DNA from: JAAUUJ01 sp964392245
GTDB taxonomy: Bacteria; Cyanobacteriota; Cyanobacteriia; Thermostichales; Thermostichaceae
NCBI GenBank assembly: GCA_964392245.1
Contig: CAYMOX010000002.1
Coordinates: 1-64,000 of the forward strand
Length of the DNA: 64,000 bases
Direction of reading: 5' to 3'
Below are positions 28,179 to 37,079 of the stretch, in pieces. A program made the translations under genes and the position numbers. The notes beneath the pieces are model-generated. The model was not told the origin of the DNA, did not search any database, and worked only from the letters and a program-made list of their open reading frames with translations. How positions within the stretch are numbered: the first letter of the stretch is position 1; each line of letters begins with the position of its first letter.

Positions 28179-28404
28179 TCACCTGCGGATCCAGCACCAG
28201 CAGGGCAACGCCTGGCGAGATGTGTACCTGGGGGAAGCTCAGGAGCAACCTCAGACCCGCCGCAGTATTCTGGATCCGAGAGCTAAGGTTGCCATTCACT
28301 ATCTCCACCGGGACAGTGGCCGCATTCGCCGGTTAGAGTGTCCTGCAGAAGTTCCGACCCAATTGTGGCAACAGTTGCAGGCCCGACTGGCGAACGGTTA
28401 TTAA
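28030..28404 (+). CDS. Hypothetical protein, +1-frame continuation of the upstream ORF
   Basis: The part from about 28165 on (SDHLRIQHQQ, then AWRDVYLGEA and a charged C-terminus) looks like real coding sequence. The only starts in this frame (28030, 28042, 28057) lie deep inside the previous ORF and give unconvincing N-termini. Either this is the 3' half of a frameshifted gene of about 160 codons, or two genes overlap by over 100 bases. No family recognised. Confidence 0.45.
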   Translation: MVICMWRSEMVERQFNFGAWVFSLGPLAPNWCLGWTTVGGFQLINVPESDHLRIQHQQGNAWRDVYLGEAQEQPQTRRSILDPRAKVAIHYLHRDSGRIRRLECPAEVPTQLWQQLQARLANGY

Positions 28405-28430
28405 CCTCCTCCTCATTCTCTTCAGAAACG

Positions 28431-29024
28431 ATGTACCAGCCCTTTTCACTGCAAGGATGCTTCCAGGGATTTGAATCTCATCCCAAAGGCAAGTTGAAAA
28501 CCATGATCCTGCTGACCCAAGAAGGCGAACTGCGGATCAAGCTGGATAAGCCCTTGCGCCGAGTCGTCGGGCCCTGCCTGCAAACGGGTCAGTCTCTGGA
28601 GGTGCAGGGGATCACGAAGCTCAAACCTGGCAAGGAGCAGAAAACGATTGCTGAGCGGATTAGAATTCTGCAGGATGGGGCAGACCTTCAGGAGCCGCCT
28701 CAGTCAGCCCCTAAATTAGCACTGAAATGTATCCAGGTTTGTGGCAAGTCTGACTGTCGCCGCCGTGGAGGAGATCGGGTACTGGAGGTCGTTGAACAGG
28801 TCCTGGCGGATCATCCTGAAGCAGAGACTGTGCGTTTGAAGGTGACAGGATGCATGAAAAATTGTAAGGCTGGCCCGAATCTCGTAATGATGCCGGACAA
28901 GGCCCGATACTGCCAGGTTAGCCCTGCTCAGGTACCCGATCTGATTCAACGCCATTTTTTAGGTCCCCAGGTCCCCCCACATAAGCCCGCAAGCTCTGCT
29001 GCAGCTGATCGGGAGCAAAGATAA
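28431..29024 (+). CDS. Thioredoxin-like [2Fe-2S] ferredoxin domain protein
   Basis: The 197-residue protein has an N-terminal nucleic-acid-binding-like beta domain (about 1-80) and a C-terminal thioredoxin-like 2Fe-2S ferredoxin domain. The cluster cysteines are in IQVCGKSDCRRRGG and TGCMKNCKAGPN. ATG 28431 is the natural start; upstream in-frame sequence overlaps the previous gene. The last 35 codons overlap the 3' end of the opposite-strand DUF3119 gene. Redox partner unknown. Confidence 0.88.
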   Translation: MYQPFSLQGCFQGFESHPKGKLKTMILLTQEGELRIKLDKPLRRVVGPCLQTGQSLEVQGITKLKPGKEQKTIAERIRILQDGADLQEPPQSAPKLALKCIQVCGKSDCRRRGGDRVLEVVEQVLADHPEAETVRLKVTGCMKNCKAGPNLVMMPDKARYCQVSPAQVPDLIQRHFLGPQVPPHKPASSAAADREQR

Positions 29025-29337
29025 TCGGCAGGAAATGAATACTGCGGGTTTCCCGAAAATAAAATAGCACTGGAAGTGCCGGTAAGTAGATCTGCCAGTG
29101 CAGCCACTCCTCATAGGGAAAGTGCCGGATCTGTTGTTCACCACGGTAGATGTCTAGAGCGGTTTCCGTAAAGACAAGGCGTAAAGTCGCTGCCTGGATC
29201 GCCAAAAAGAGGCCAAAGAGTGCGACACCCCCCGCAACCCAGAAGGACAGAAACCCACAGGGCAAAGACAGGATGATCAGGCTCAGGGGTAAGCGATAGT
29301 CCGGTTTCAGGGTTGTGGAGGGAGAGGAAAGGGACAT
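28918..29337 (-). CDS. DUF3119 family membrane protein
   Basis: The 139-residue protein has a hydrophobic hairpin (about 18-50) followed by a soluble domain with LDIYRGEQQIRHFPYEEW. This pattern matches cyanobacterial DUF3119. The C-terminal extension after residue 118 reads through into the 3' end of the ferredoxin gene on the other strand, giving a 107-base tail-to-tail overlap. Function unknown. Confidence 0.8.
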   Translation of the reverse strand: MSLSSPSTTLKPDYRLPLSLIILSLPCGFLSFWVAGGVALFGLFLAIQAATLRLVFTETALDIYRGEQQIRHFPYEEWLHWQIYLPALPVLFYFRETRSIHFLPIIFAPDQLQQSLRAYVGGPGDLKNGVESDRVPEQG

Positions 29338-29698
29338 CGGTCTACCTCAATCGAGAGCAAATCAATTCTAAACGAAACCTGTGGGATACTGCAGTTCTCC
29401 CTCCTTGAAGCAGCAACACTTGGCTCTAGAAGCTTTATAGGCATGGGCTGAAAGGAGTTCACTAGGTCGGAAAACGCTGCAGTCCGGGATGTCTTCGATG
29501 GTGAGCAATCACACTTCGACTTATTATTTCACCATTAGCATAGGTTGCAGATATGTAACTTAGACCTCTGTGTTTTCTGCGTATCCACTGTATTCCTCAA
29601 TATATTCTCTCACCATAAATAATCTCAGGGGTTGAGGTGGAGACACTACCTCTTGTCCAGACGCTTCGTTTCCGTATTTATCTTCACGAGGAGAGATC
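29338..29698. other. 361-bp intergenic region
   Basis: It lies between the divergent starts of DUF3119 and the methyltransferase remnant. It is AT-rich near 29510-29620 and ends in a strong GGAG ribosome-binding site. It presumably holds the former promoter of the betaine-synthesis gene. No RNA gene, repeat or ORF was seen. Confidence 0.4.
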
Positions 29699-30053
29699 AT
29701 GGTTCATTCCACAAGAGTTCAATCATTTGGGAGTAATCCAGTTGCTGTCCGTGACACTGACCACTATCAGTTTGAGTATATTCAGAGCTTCGTTGAAAAG
29801 TGGGATCAGTTGATTGACTGGGAGCAGCGGGCCAGCAGTGAAGGAGATTTCCTCATCCGCATTCTCAAGGAGCGTGGGGCCCAGCGCATTCTGGATGTGG
29901 CATCTGGGACCGGATTTCACTCCGTGCGATTGCTGGATGCTGGTTTTGATGTTGTCAGTGCGGATGAAAAAAGGTCTGGTTCACTGGATCGAGGGAGGTG
30001 AGAAAGGCTACCTGGTCTGGGGTTTTTTCCACTGCCAGAAGCCTGAGGGCTGA
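29699..30053 (+). pseudogene. Remnant of glycine/sarcosine N-methyltransferase fused to a methyltransferase C-terminus
   Basis: The first 90 codons match the N-terminus of glycine/sarcosine N-methyltransferase, including VRDTDHYQFEYIQSFVEKWD and the SAM motif LDVASGTGFHSVRL. After VVSAD (about 29963) homology stops at a run of A and the frame ends at 30001. A shifted frame then encodes VHWIEGGEKGYLVWGFFHCQ and a stop at 30053, resembling the end of a sarcosine/dimethylglycine methyltransferase. An internal deletion, possibly spanning two adjacent genes, explains this. The start retains a strong ribosome-binding site. Betaine synthesis from this locus is lost. Confidence 0.8.
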
Positions 30054-30078
30054 TCTCAGAATTTAAGTTCAAGACTAA

Positions 30079-30114
30079 GGGCTGACCTGTATCATCAAGG
30101 GCCAGCTTTTTTTT
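30079..30114 (+). terminator. Possible intrinsic terminator
   Basis: GGGCTG pairs with CAGCTT (using G-U pairs) across a loop of about 18 bases and is followed by eight T. It lies 25 bases past the methyltransferase remnant and could be the terminator of the original operon. The stem is weak. Confidence 0.35.
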
Positions 30115-30251
30115 GACTTTTCAATCTGCGCGTTGAGAGCACTATTTTTTCAGAGAAACCCTTTACCGATCGAGAAGACCAGGAGAATCCCCCTGGCTAA
30201 ATCAAAAAGCTGTATCTTAATAGACGAAGAAAATGCCTGTGCTGGGGGCAT

Positions 30252-30620
30252 ATGAAGCAAATTCTAGTGGTGGAAGATGGGCAGGCAGAACTACAGGTGG
30301 CTGTGGGGCTTTTGACCCGAGCTGGATTTAAGGTGCAGGCGGCAGATAATGCCGAAGATGCCTGGGAATGGTTGCAAAGCAATCCTCCCCCCGATCTGAT
30401 TCTGCTGGATATTGTGATGCCAGGACAGAGCGGCCTGGAGCTTTGCCGTACTATTCGTACCCAGTCTGAACTGGCTCAGATCCCGATTATTTTCTGTAGT
30501 TCTAAAAAAGAGGAGTTTGACCGTTTTTGGGCGCTGCGTCAGGGGGGAACAGCCTATATCACCAAACCCTATGCCCCCCAGGAGTTACTGGAGCTAGTCT
30601 CCAGACATCTTGGCAATTAA
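30252..30620 (+). CDS. CheY-like response regulator (PilH/PixH type)
   Basis: The 122-residue single REC domain has the acidic pair VVEDG, phosphoacceptor Asp53 in LILLDIVMPG, switch residue Ser in FCSSKKEE and Lys in TKPYAPQE. It is the first gene of a taxis operon with an MCP and a CheA. In cyanobacteria such regulators act with PatA-like partners on type IV pili to direct phototaxis. Confidence 0.9.
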   Translation: MKQILVVEDGQAELQVAVGLLTRAGFKVQAADNAEDAWEWLQSNPPPDLILLDIVMPGQSGLELCRTIRTQSELAQIPIIFCSSKKEEFDRFWALRQGGTAYITKPYAPQELLELVSRHLGN

Positions 30621-30807
30621 AAGCTATGTATTCCTAGCCACATTTGATGTATGGTTGGCTACCTTGATTTGTGGATTATTGGCGATATAGTTGTAGTAAT
30701 TTTAATCAGTGCTTACGTAGCAATCTTCTTGCGTGGTCTAATGGCTTCCCTACCGGGGCGTGGGGGGTGCTAGCTGGGTTCCGTCAGCCAATCTCAGGAT
30801 CTTTGTC

Positions 30808-33513
30808 ATGCTCGATCACTCGCTTCAGGATCCTCCAGTGACATCGGATAAAGAGGCCGCTTCAGCGACTGGAGGAAGGGGTTCTGTCACCAGTCTGATG
30901 GATACCATCATGATGGCTAATGCCGCTGAGCAATCTGAAGATTATGCCGAAGCTAGGCGTCTCTACGAACATGTAGTGGAGATGGATGCAACCGGTAGTT
31001 ATGGCATGATTGCCCGCAAAGCTTTAGACGATCTGCCTGCTCGCATCGAAGCAGCTCTGAATGAAGGGTTCTCATCGCCAGCGCCTGCAACCGATAAGAA
31101 GGTTGAAACTCCAGCAAAACCTCTGTTGATTGGCTATGGCCCCAGCTCAGGATTTTGGGAACGTCTGGATCTGCGGACCAAGCAGACCCTGCTGTTGGCG
31201 GGCGTGGCTTCTGTTCCGATCTTGCTCTTAACTGCCATCAATATTGTTACCTCGCAGCGGAGTGTGCAGGCTCAATTTGAGGACACGATTTCTCAAACCA
31301 AGGCTGCGTTGGTGGAAGAATACGTGATTTTCAACGTGGATGACGCCCTCACTCAGGCTGATGCCATCCGCCTATTTTTAGAAAGCAATCAAATCAACTT
31401 AAGCGATCCGGTGGCGGTGGAAAACAACCGCGAAGTTCTGGAAAATTTATTGGACGAATCCTTCGGGGCTTTTGACCTGATTTACCCCGAGATCACCAAG
31501 CATTTTCGTTTGCTGGTCAATGCAGAGGGGGTCATTGTCGTCGATTCAATCAACCTTTTTGCAGATGATGCCACCCAGTTGCCAGGGGAGGAGATCACCT
31601 TTGCCCTGGAAAGTCTGGTGCTGCCTCCGGGGCAATCGCTTGCAGAGATTGCAATGGTGCAGGATGCCATAACAACAGCTGAGCCGCTATTGGGATTGGA
31701 GGAGCTTTCTCTGGATACGCTAGAAAAATTGGGTCTGCTAACCGCAGCGCAGATCCCCAGTCCCGCATCTGCTGCCACAGAAACTCCCCAGGAGTTGACC
31801 GGATTAATCAGCATGGGGGTTTATCCAGTCCAGATGCAGGGAGAGGTGGTGGGCGCTGTCGTGATCGGGAGTCTGCTCAACAACAACTTCGGCATTACCG
31901 ATCAGTTTTCCAGCGTTTTTGAAAGCCCAATTGTCTCCCTTTATAACCGGGAGCAGGTGATCGCCACCACGGTTGCGGCAGAGAACAGTCAAACCCGAGC
32001 CCTGGGGATTCCGGTACCTGAAGATGTGCGCATGGCGGTCATTGAGGACAAGCAAGAAAATTATCTCTCCACGATGCAGATTGGTGGCGAAAGGTACTTA
32101 ATCAGCTACAGTCCCCTGTACGCCTATCCCGATCCGATCACAGAAGGGGAAGGGGAACCCGTGGGCATGGCGGCCATCGGTGAGCCCCAAACCCAGTTAA
32201 ATCAGCTGTTTTTGCAGCAGATCGCCCTCAACGGAGTCGTGGGCTTTGCCCTAATTATGCTGACTTTGGTGGTGGCTAGCATGGTGGCGGAAACCCTTTC
32301 CCGCCCGATTCGTGATCTGGCCCTCTTTGCCCAACGGGTGGCGGCAGGACAAACCGGAGTCCGTGTTGATTTAGGGGATCGGCAGGACGAGATCGGGACT
32401 CTGTCCATAGAGATGAACAAGATGGTAGGGGCAATCGAAGCCAGTTTGGAGGAGCTGCGGCGGAAGGAGGAAGAACGGGGGCAGGAAGCAGAAGAGCAAC
32501 GGCGAGCAAAAGAAGAATTGCAGGAGGGGGTGATCAACCTGCTGCTCAAGATCGAGGAAGCCCGCGAAGGGAATATGACGGTCTATGCACCTTTCACAGA
32601 AGGAGCGGTGGGATCGATTGCCGATGCTTTCAATGCCACGATGGGGTCTCTGCGCCAACTCCTCATGCAGGTGAGGGGGGTGGCAATTCAGGTCAACTCC
32701 CTGGCGCAATCCAGTGCCGGCTCGGTGCAGCAGTTGGCCCATACTGCTCTCGATCAATCCGAAGAGGTGAGCATGGCTCTGGCGGCAGTGGATAAGGTGG
32801 ACAACTCGATCCAGAATGTGGCCCAATCAGCTCAGGAGGCAGCCTACATTGCCCAGCAGGCGTCTTTGGATGCCCAGGAAGGTGATCGGTCCATCGAAAG
32901 AACCGTGGGCAGCATGGACAAGATCCGATCTGCAGTGGAGGATACCGCAGCTAAGATTGAGCGGCTTACCCGTTCATCCCAGGAGATCGCCAAGATCGCC
33001 ACCGTGATCTCCAACATCTCTGAAAAAACCCACCTGCTGGCCTTCAACGCCTCGGTGGAAGCCATGCGGGCAGGAGAACAGGGGCAGGGTTTCCGGGTAG
33101 TGGCAGATGAAGTCCGACGACTAGCACAGCAGGTTTCAGAAGCAACGAAATCGATTGAGCAACTGGTGGCCACCATTCAGCGGGAAACCCTTGAGGTACA
33201 ACAGGCGATGGTGGAAAGCACCCAGGAGGTGAGTACCGGGACCCTGCTGGTAAGTCAGGTGCGGACGATCCTCCGGGATCTGGCCTCCGTGAGTCAGCAG
33301 ATTGATCAATATCTGAAAACTATTTCCAGCAGCACCACAGCTCAGATCACCACCTCCCAGCAGGTGAACCAAACCATGCATCAGGTGGTGCAAACTGCTC
33401 AGCACACAGCGGAGTCGGCCCAGACCGTTGCGGCCACCCTGCAGCAGCTGACCACAGAGGTTGAAGCTTTACAGTCCTCCATGTCCCGATTCCGCCTCGA
33501 CCTACCCTCCTGA
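30808..33513 (+). CDS. Methyl-accepting chemotaxis protein (PilJ/TaxD-like)
   Basis: The 901-residue protein starts at ATG 30808. It has a soluble N-terminal helical repeat segment (about 25-90), TM1 (about 127-150), a long periplasmic sensing region, TM2 (about 470-492), HAMP, a Glu-rich coiled coil and a signalling hairpin with HLLAFNASVEAMRAGEQGQG near residue 745. There is no GAF photoreceptor domain, unlike PixJ. It should pair with the CheA encoded five bases downstream. Confidence 0.92.
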   Translation: MLDHSLQDPPVTSDKEAASATGGRGSVTSLMDTIMMANAAEQSEDYAEARRLYEHVVEMDATGSYGMIARKALDDLPARIEAALNEGFSSPAPATDKKVETPAKPLLIGYGPSSGFWERLDLRTKQTLLLAGVASVPILLLTAINIVTSQRSVQAQFEDTISQTKAALVEEYVIFNVDDALTQADAIRLFLESNQINLSDPVAVENNREVLENLLDESFGAFDLIYPEITKHFRLLVNAEGVIVVDSINLFADDATQLPGEEITFALESLVLPPGQSLAEIAMVQDAITTAEPLLGLEELSLDTLEKLGLLTAAQIPSPASAATETPQELTGLISMGVYPVQMQGEVVGAVVIGSLLNNNFGITDQFSSVFESPIVSLYNREQVIATTVAAENSQTRALGIPVPEDVRMAVIEDKQENYLSTMQIGGERYLISYSPLYAYPDPITEGEGEPVGMAAIGEPQTQLNQLFLQQIALNGVVGFALIMLTLVVASMVAETLSRPIRDLALFAQRVAAGQTGVRVDLGDRQDEIGTLSIEMNKMVGAIEASLEELRRKEEERGQEAEEQRRAKEELQEGVINLLLKIEEAREGNMTVYAPFTEGAVGSIADAFNATMGSLRQLLMQVRGVAIQVNSLAQSSAGSVQQLAHTALDQSEEVSMALAAVDKVDNSIQNVAQSAQEAAYIAQQASLDAQEGDRSIERTVGSMDKIRSAVEDTAAKIERLTRSSQEIAKIATVISNISEKTHLLAFNASVEAMRAGEQGQGFRVVADEVRRLAQQVSEATKSIEQLVATIQRETLEVQQAMVESTQEVSTGTLLVSQVRTILRDLASVSQQIDQYLKTISSSTTAQITTSQQVNQTMHQVVQTAQHTAESAQTVAATLQQLTTEVEALQSSMSRFRLDLPS

Positions 33514-33517
33514 TCCT

Positions 33518-36205
33518 ATGAGCATCCAGATCGATCCCGAGTTGCTGCAGTCTATTGCCCAAGAAGCACGCCAGTGTTTTCTAGAAGAAGATGCACCAGG
33601 CTATCTGGCAACCTTGCAGGAGCAGCTCCAGACCGAGGTGGCGATCGACTATCCCCTGGTTTTGCGGGCGGCTCATTCCCTGAAAGGAGGAGCTGGGTTG
33701 GCCCAGATGCCCCATCTCAGTGAACTGGCCCACAAGCTAGAGGATGTACTGCAGGCCTACCGGGATCAGTTGCTCAGTCCCTCGGGTCAGGCCCAGGCAT
33801 GGAAACTGATTCAGCAGGGCTTGGCAGAAATTGAACTGGTGCTTGGCCAGGCCTCAGGTGAGACCAATCCCGAAGTGGATCGCCAACTTCTCCGGGAGCT
33901 TGCGGATGTCCTCACCCACCAGAAAGCGGATCGTGGAGACGCCCCCCTGACCCAGGAGACCCCCGCCACCTTCAAAGCGCCTCCGGCCATGGTGCGCTCC
34001 GCTCTCTCCATTGATCTGGAGGATTGTCTGCAGCGTGCCGAAACCCATCTGCAGCAGCATTCTCTCGAACAACAGATCTCTAGATTGCAGACGCTGGTGG
34101 AGGAATGTTCCCTTCTGGGGGAAACCCTCTCCTTACCCTGGCTACAGGAATCGGCGAATGCGCTGGGCTTGCTACTGGAAACCCGATCTCCCCAACAACC
34201 TCTGGCGGATCTGGCCCTAGAGGTATTCCAGCATATTCGTCAACAACGGCAGCTTTTTCTGGAATCAGGACCAGAGACCGAGGCGGGAGAATCTAGCATC
34301 GAGAGCAATCTGGACTCCCAACCCAGGCTCTCAGTCAGATCTGAGCCTGAGCCTGCTCCAACCAGTGACTCTTTGCGCCCTCAGATCCCCCATGTGCGGA
34401 TTCCCCTCAGCCGTGTGGATAGCATGGCGGATCAGGTGGGCGAGCTGATTGTCCGCTTTGAGCGTTTTTCCCTGCAGCAGCAACAATTACGTCAGTCCAG
34501 TCAGGAGTTGCAACGTCTCTCTTCGCAGTTTCAACCTCTGCGGGACCAGGTACAGCTCCTCTACGATCAGTTTTCTACGCTAAGCACTGCTCAGCATGGC
34601 TCAGCCGCAGCTGAAGCTGATTTTGATCCCCTAGAACTGGATCGCTACACAGCACTGCACACCAGCCTGCAAAACTTTGAGGAACTGATCACCCGCATTC
34701 AGGAAACCCGGGCAGACGTGGATCTGGTGACGCGGGAATTGACGGAAGATCTGGAACTGGGGCGGCAAGAGCTGGATTCTCTGTACAACAACGTCACCCA
34801 GTCCCGACTCATCCCCTTCCGAACCCTGGCGCAGCGATTCTTACCTCAGGTACAGCGGTTGGCCCAACGGTTTGGCAAGCAGACAGTGTTAGAGATCGAA
34901 GGGGGAGACACCCTGGTGGATCAGGTGATTCTGGAACAGTTACAAACCCCACTCACCCATTTGCTCAATAACGCGCTGGATCATGGGATTGAGCCTCCCG
35001 CAGAACGCAAACGACTGGATAAACCCCCCACGGCCCAGATTCTCCTGAAAGCAGAACTGGAGGGCAACCAGGTGGTGATCACCTTCCGTGATGATGGCCG
35101 GGGCATTGATCTGGAGCGGGTCTATCATAAAGCCGTGGCAGCAGGCCTCTGCTCTGCGTCCCTCTCCATGAGTCAACTGCGGCGGGAACAGATCCTGGGG
35201 TTGATTTTTCAATCGGGGTTTTCCACCGCAGCCCAGGTGAGTGAGATCTCTGGACGAGGAGTGGGTCTGGATGTTGTCAATCGCCAGGTAACCCAATTGC
35301 GGGGTTCATTACAGGTGGATTCCCAGCCAGGTCAGAGTACCACCTTCACGGTTCGCCTGCCGTTAGGCCTCAACCTGCTACCCCTGATGCTCTGCCAGTC
35401 CCAACGGCACCTGATTGCCCTCCCCGCCGCTAGTGTGCTGGAGATCTTTCCCTATCGTGAGATCGCCGAGCAATTGCCACCTCAGGAGGCTCCCCACTTA
35501 CCCCAGCAGTTTGAATGGCGGCAGCGCCGGATTCCTCTCATGCCCTTGGCCCGTTTACTCCCCTACGCAGAGACCTATACAGAACAACGACAACCCAGGG
35601 TGGTCATTGTCGTCAATAGCGCCGAAACCCCAGTAGCTGTTTCCATCGATACCCTGATCGGAGAGCGGCAACTGATCCTGAAGCCATTTGATGAGACGAT
35701 TCCGGTGCCGCCCTATGTAGCTGGGTGTACGATTTTGGGAACAGGGGATGTGGTGCCGGTCGTCCTGCCTTTCCACTTTGGCTTCCTGCTTGACAGCTCC
35801 AAACCGTCCACGTCCCGAGGCATGCTGCCGAGCCGCCGCACGATCTTAATTGCAGAAGATTCGGTTGCCACTCGCAGAGCACTGGAGCGGATCCTGGAGG
35901 AAGCCGGTTACACCACCATTGCTTGCCGCGACGGCCAGGAGGCCCTGGATGAGCTGCGACAGCGGCAGGGGGCGGTGGATCTGGTCCTCAGCGATATTGA
36001 AATGCCGCGCCTCACGGGCTTTGAGCTTCTGCAGACGATTCGTGCGCATTCGGAGTGGTTCGCCTTGCCTGTTGCCTTTCTTACTTCTCGCACCGGGGAA
36101 CGGCATCGAGAAAAAGCCCTCAGCCTGGGGGCCACCACCTACTTTAATAAACCCGTGGACCCAAAAAATCTGGTGGAAGAAGTGGGAACGTTACTGAAGC
36201 CCTGA
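33518..36205 (+). CDS. Hybrid chemotaxis histidine kinase CheA-REC (PilL/PixL-like)
   Basis: The 895-residue protein begins with an HPt domain (phosphorylated His about 52 in AAHSLKGGAG). A linker and a degenerate helical domain follow, then the dimerisation region, HATPase with NNALDHG near 484 and DDGRGIDL, a CheW-like domain, and a C-terminal REC domain from about 774 with Asp in VLSDIEMP. It receives signals from the adjacent MCP. No cheW gene lies in this cluster. Confidence 0.93.
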   Translation: MSIQIDPELLQSIAQEARQCFLEEDAPGYLATLQEQLQTEVAIDYPLVLRAAHSLKGGAGLAQMPHLSELAHKLEDVLQAYRDQLLSPSGQAQAWKLIQQGLAEIELVLGQASGETNPEVDRQLLRELADVLTHQKADRGDAPLTQETPATFKAPPAMVRSALSIDLEDCLQRAETHLQQHSLEQQISRLQTLVEECSLLGETLSLPWLQESANALGLLLETRSPQQPLADLALEVFQHIRQQRQLFLESGPETEAGESSIESNLDSQPRLSVRSEPEPAPTSDSLRPQIPHVRIPLSRVDSMADQVGELIVRFERFSLQQQQLRQSSQELQRLSSQFQPLRDQVQLLYDQFSTLSTAQHGSAAAEADFDPLELDRYTALHTSLQNFEELITRIQETRADVDLVTRELTEDLELGRQELDSLYNNVTQSRLIPFRTLAQRFLPQVQRLAQRFGKQTVLEIEGGDTLVDQVILEQLQTPLTHLLNNALDHGIEPPAERKRLDKPPTAQILLKAELEGNQVVITFRDDGRGIDLERVYHKAVAAGLCSASLSMSQLRREQILGLIFQSGFSTAAQVSEISGRGVGLDVVNRQVTQLRGSLQVDSQPGQSTTFTVRLPLGLNLLPLMLCQSQRHLIALPAASVLEIFPYREIAEQLPPQEAPHLPQQFEWRQRRIPLMPLARLLPYAETYTEQRQPRVVIVVNSAETPVAVSIDTLIGERQLILKPFDETIPVPPYVAGCTILGTGDVVPVVLPFHFGFLLDSSKPSTSRGMLPSRRTILIAEDSVATRRALERILEEAGYTTIACRDGQEALDELRQRQGAVDLVLSDIEMPRLTGFELLQTIRAHSEWFALPVAFLTSRTGERHREKALSLGATTYFNKPVDPKNLVEEVGTLLKP

Positions 36206-36302
36206 AAAGGTCAGCCCACAAGACTTTCAGAGGATGACGAACCTTCGTCATATCATCGTCACTTTTCCTCTGGGGGGTGTTGCTGGCGGATGAGGAAGCG
36301 GA
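36193..36302. repeat. 110-bp direct repeat, copy A
   Basis: The segment includes the last codons of cheA, the gap and the 3' end of the minus-strand coiled-coil gene. It recurs at 36959-37068 in the same orientation with about eight mismatches (about 93% identity by hand alignment). It contains an ATGACGA/TCGTCAT hairpin at 36234-36251 that may terminate the two converging genes. Confidence 0.85.
36234..36251. terminator. Hairpin between convergent genes
   Basis: A 7-bp stem with a 4-base loop lies between the cheA stop and the coiled-coil gene stop. No T-tract is present, so terminator function is tentative. In the second repeat copy the stem is weakened by two substitutions. Confidence 0.35.
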
Positions 36303-36552
36303 TCTCTTCCAGGAGGATATTGAAGAGTTGCTCGTTCTCCTCATGGCGTTGACGGGATTCAGCGTTGATCAGCTCCTGTTCAGCCCATTTCCTCTCCTGC
36401 TCCGCCCATTTCCTCTCCTGCTCCGCCCATCTCCGCTGCCGATCCTCCCGATCCTCTCTCATCAGACGAGCCAGGTCCCCGAGTTGGTCCTGGAAACGTA
36501 GCTGGGCATCCACTAGGCGACCAAATTTTTCGTTCAGTTCTTCATCTGTCAT
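36259..36552 (-). CDS. Small coiled-coil protein with tandem WAEQERK repeats
   Basis: The 97-residue protein starts at ATG 36552 after GGAGGAG and is nearly all helical and strongly charged. It contains three successive RKWAEQE-type heptads encoded by 21-bp DNA repeats, then ends in LIRQQHPPEEK. Such proteins resemble DUF-type coiled-coil proteins abundant in cyanobacterial accessory regions. Its 3' end is duplicated at 36959-37068. Function unknown. Confidence 0.7.
   Translation of the reverse strand: MTDEELNEKFGRLVDAQLRFQDQLGDLARLMREDREDRQRRWAEQERKWAEQERKWAEQELINAESRQRHEENEQLFNILLEEIRFLIRQQHPPEEK
36384..36435. repeat. 21-bp tandem repeat inside the coiled-coil gene
   Basis: Two exact 21-base units (36384-36404 and 36405-36425) are followed by a partial third. 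Each encodes seven residues (one coiled-coil heptad), so copy changes would keep frame and heptad phase. Confidence 0.85.
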
Positions 36553-36717
36553 TACGACTCCTCCGCTCATGGGGTTAATTCCTTCAGCTTTGACCTGGGG
36601 AATGCAGCACGTCTGTATAGACTCCAGCTGTATATCTCTGCATGCCTAGAAACCTCCTCTCAACTGGGTAGCCTATTCGGTATAACCTAGATTATTTTTC
36701 ACACTGCGGCCTACGGC

Positions 36718-36948
36718 ATGAAGAAAGCAATTGATGAGAAGGATCTAGCAACGTTAGGAGTAGCAGCTGCGGGAGTTGCGGGTGGAGCAGGAGTATTTGC
36801 CCTACTGGGCGGAATGGGGCTTGCTGTTGGTGGAACTGCCGTAGCTACAGCGTTTCCCACCCTGGCGAACTACAGCCAACTCGGGTATCTCCAGCGTCCA
36901 GATCTACAAGTCGTACCTCAAGAGACTGGGAAATGCTGTATCTGGTAA
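36718..36948 (+). CDS. Small Gly/Ala-rich hydrophobic protein, perhaps truncated
   Basis: The 76-residue ORF has a charged N-terminus (MKKAIDEKDLATLG) followed by AGVAGGAGVFALLGGMGLAV and GGTAVATA, a small-residue membrane hairpin. The last 25 residues are of different character and run up to copy B of the duplication. The gene may be a truncated member of a Gly-rich membrane family whose original C-terminus was lost. Confidence 0.5.
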   Translation: MKKAIDEKDLATLGVAAAGVAGGAGVFALLGGMGLAVGGTAVATAFPTLANYSQLGYLQRPDLQVVPQETGKCCIW

Positions 36949-36958
36949 TCACTTCGTC

Positions 36959-37068
36959 ACTGAAGGCCTGAAAAGGTTAGCCCACAAGACTTTCAGAGGA
37001 TGAGGAGCCTTCGTCATATCATCGTCACTTTTCCTCTGGGGGGTGTTGCAGGCGGGTGAAGAAGAGGA
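36959..37068. repeat. 110-bp direct repeat, copy B
   Basis: Near-copy of 36193-36302. It carries a dead fragment of the coiled-coil gene's 3' end (minus-strand reading LQHPPEEK) and a relic of the cheA stop region, and ends 12 bases before tRNA-Gly. It flanks the unit containing the coiled-coil and Gly-rich genes. Confidence 0.85.
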
Positions 37069-37079
37069 GATAGAAATTA

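Noticed and set aside
36384..36435. Short repeats as a CRISPR array
   Set aside because: The units are directly abutting 21-mers without spacers, inside a coding frame.
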